This document shows, piece by piece, positions 63,601-64,000 of a stretch of DNA of 64,000 bases. The stretch covers positions 5,828,001-5,892,000 of the forward strand of contig NZ_JBPJAQ010000001.1 in assembly GCF_051172195.1 (NCBI RefSeq), in the 5' to 3' direction. Numbering within the stretch: the stretch's first letter is position 1; each line of letters starts with the position of its first letter. The notes under the pieces were generated by a model. That model made no database searches and was not told where the DNA came from. It saw only the letters and a program-made list of their open reading frames with translations. The stretch comes from Paludibaculum fermentans_A (GTDB taxonomy: Bacteria > Acidobacteriota > Terriglobia > Bryobacterales > Bryobacteraceae). Position numbers and translations under genes: made by a program.

Positions 63601-64000
63601 AGAGGAGCGCAGTTTCGATGGTTCCGTCGTCTGTGGAGAGTTCCTCCACCTCGGGTTCGCCCTCTGATTCCACAATCGCGCGGACAAGGAGATTGGGTTC
63701 GCGGCCGCTTTGGAACTTGGTGGGCCCCGACCAGGCGGCGCCGCCATCGAAGGAATGGAAAGTGCGGCGCTGCGGGGTGCTGCTGGCGTCGCAGGCGAAA
63801 CCGGCACCCAAGGCGGGGTCGGATACGACGTAACCGGCGTAGATGTCGCCGGACGAGACGACAGCCCCATTGAGGGGAAAATCGATCCAGGTATTGACGG
63901 CCGCGATGGGGACGGAGACCGAGTAGAGGAACGGAGTGCTGTTGGTTGGGGCGCCTGCTCCTTTGGGGTCAAGGAACACGATGAGGCGCACCGACCGGCC
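60644..64000 (-). CDS. Exported HExxH metallopeptidase-like protein with PKD domain (5' end outside window)
   Basis: The frame is open to the right edge, so the N-terminus and signal peptide are missing; at least 1,118 residues are present. The first 300 residues are beta-sandwich-like, with two related units (FLYSVSVPIAAVNTWIDFPL and VDRTITVERADVMLDTAIT). A gluzincin-like zinc site lies in FRTVVAHELVHVAQKPG, with a possible third ligand in DATATWFEG. A PKD domain near the C-terminus has VAYSWNFGDGNTDYGEGKRS and PGTYTVNVEA. The final part has four or more cysteines. The role is presumably extracellular protein or cell-surface processing. Confidence 0.8.
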   Translation of the reverse strand, partial: GRSVRLIVFLDPKGAGAPTNSTPFLYSVSVPIAAVNTWIDFPLNGAVVSSGDIYAGYVVSDPALGAGFACDASSTPQRRTFHSFDGGAAWSGPTKFQSGREPNLLVRAIVESEGEPEVEELSTDDGTIETALLSRNVWAVNRLTPARYPATLEKLSLLFPSMTGMPSPAGQKVRILAFSGPSDGSVPVQPQLLVDRTITVERADVMLDTAITGVTIPSGDFYVGIQAPDADNGVYISYDTDGPAKQRAYFSWDDGATFLGPTQVKPSDTVARQVNLPYRATVRYGTASSPELFQLSSEEALKDGVEAEPSEFTVKFTTTASIDGAVPLEVSVEGAGEVKPQVTIEPKELRNGESALVRVVAPAGSTADLITVKVSAKLSSFATSLNLGLNLWKLLTVTTIGAEGGPVESEGFRCTVPAGTLSAPTEVRLLRGLPAPFYVEERNSNVYRLEGLPGDLDGELEVSLPLTTAVPAGSRPFLAMERNSWLRAKGGYGSSRRLMPADGGTTASAHFHAGHPAAGSGGLRFYAVSGYAVAGEEKPTVSRAASSVAVKLMYVKDYITPATAAAIQGWAESAVTKLTSAPPEGLGIPLDHIGGTLWVTISRFHDWLIFTNKLTYGLSDGRGIELNANRMESEEAINEFRTVVAHELVHVAQKPGKHDGWVWMDDATATWFEGQADTSPSYVAQVTKDSFLGFLRTGLQFSLAKAKSITDEKPEQFHGYGAAAYLTQLSKSLSNGPAAIAPLITGAAQDPLSLNVLNSLVTAENRTLEDTWRTFVHDIMDVQLYSGAWPAPSDLMPEGDRKYKWFRASPESGKVWANEKMGDLSAEVYKMDFELAAAAPALTDGVTLRFEVPPGFQSDKAGILVASAKEKKLIGENWGPLRPIVDIRNVEKLSSQQPLLLMLANGRCVLPCDGYITLPLQAGLAPPALEMANKYSNFKGVVGGSYSFGTINTNIPADVAYSWNFGDGNTDYGEGKRSVTHSYKNPGTYTVNVEASSTPPSTATTTIEIAPNTDPEKTATVAFQVWRNFKNVFGQSKQACNDFKVRILDPNTSVVVDHGEALATNGYWETTLVVGHNYAYEVDYNFTLGCPDKGTLKGQFSVKDGLNSVSVEGPACSQ

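Overview
The window is a GC-rich bacterial chromosome segment that looks like an acidobacterium of the Solibacter/Bryobacter (Bryobacteraceae) type. The lineage is inferred from gene content: a PadR regulator paired with a long MacB-like permease that carries an N-terminal permease prefix, a von Willebrand A protein of the acidobacterial type, futalosine-pathway menaquinone genes, many exported proteins of unknown function and high GC. I found no rRNA, tRNA, CRISPR array, insertion sequence or prophage. Both window edges cut genes: a histidine-kinase-like gene at the left and a large exported HExxH/PKD protein at the right.

Layout. 1-4263: a kinase-like gene with degraded catalytic boxes coupled to a HAD phosphatase (minus strand), then two exported or unknown proteins. 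4457-9147: an extracytoplasmic solute-binding lipoprotein, a membrane histidine kinase and a sigma-54 activator in overlapping genes, with no transporter membrane or ATPase subunits, so it reads as a three-component sensing system. 9188-14568: a row of small exported proteins including two that carry PAN/apple-like cysteine repeats. 14569-15036: the decayed remnant of a repeat-protein gene. 15037-18886: xdhC, a MobA-like nucleotidyltransferase and an AsmA protein in overlapping genes. 18904-22273: a coiled-coil/GAF protein and a lytic transglycosylase. 22251-27240: an aminotransferase, a small conserved protein, larB, a DUF192 lipoprotein and two menaquinone genes (mqnP-like, mqnE).

27264-34981 (minus strand): a MarR-ClC operon with its own operator, an exported repeat protein, a permease-aminotransferase pair, a quinone oxidoreductase and a small membrane protein. 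35277-41895 (plus): a 1,195-residue membrane protein with an apparent periplasmic-binding-like ectodomain, then padR and its permease. 42045-47296: a branched-chain amino acid operon (leader peptide, attenuator, ilvB, ilvN, ilvC, cimA) that would make isoleucine through citramalate. 47379-51716: an alkyltransferase-like protein, then a [NiFe]-hydrogenase maturation cluster hypF-hypC-hypA-hypB-protease on the minus strand, without hypD, hypE or the hydrogenase itself. 51753-64000: large exported proteins, a polytopic membrane protein, a coiled-coil membrane protein behind a near-consensus sigma-54 promoter, a VWA protein, a retropepsin-like protein that has lost its first catalytic aspartate, and the truncated HExxH/PKD protein.

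The strongest regulatory discoveries are the ilv leader peptide plus attenuator, the sigma-54 promoter at 56878-56894, and the PadR and MarR operators. The most unusual proteins are the kinase-like protein with degraded catalytic boxes, the binding-protein/kinase/activator trio, and the 1,195-residue ectodomain-membrane protein.
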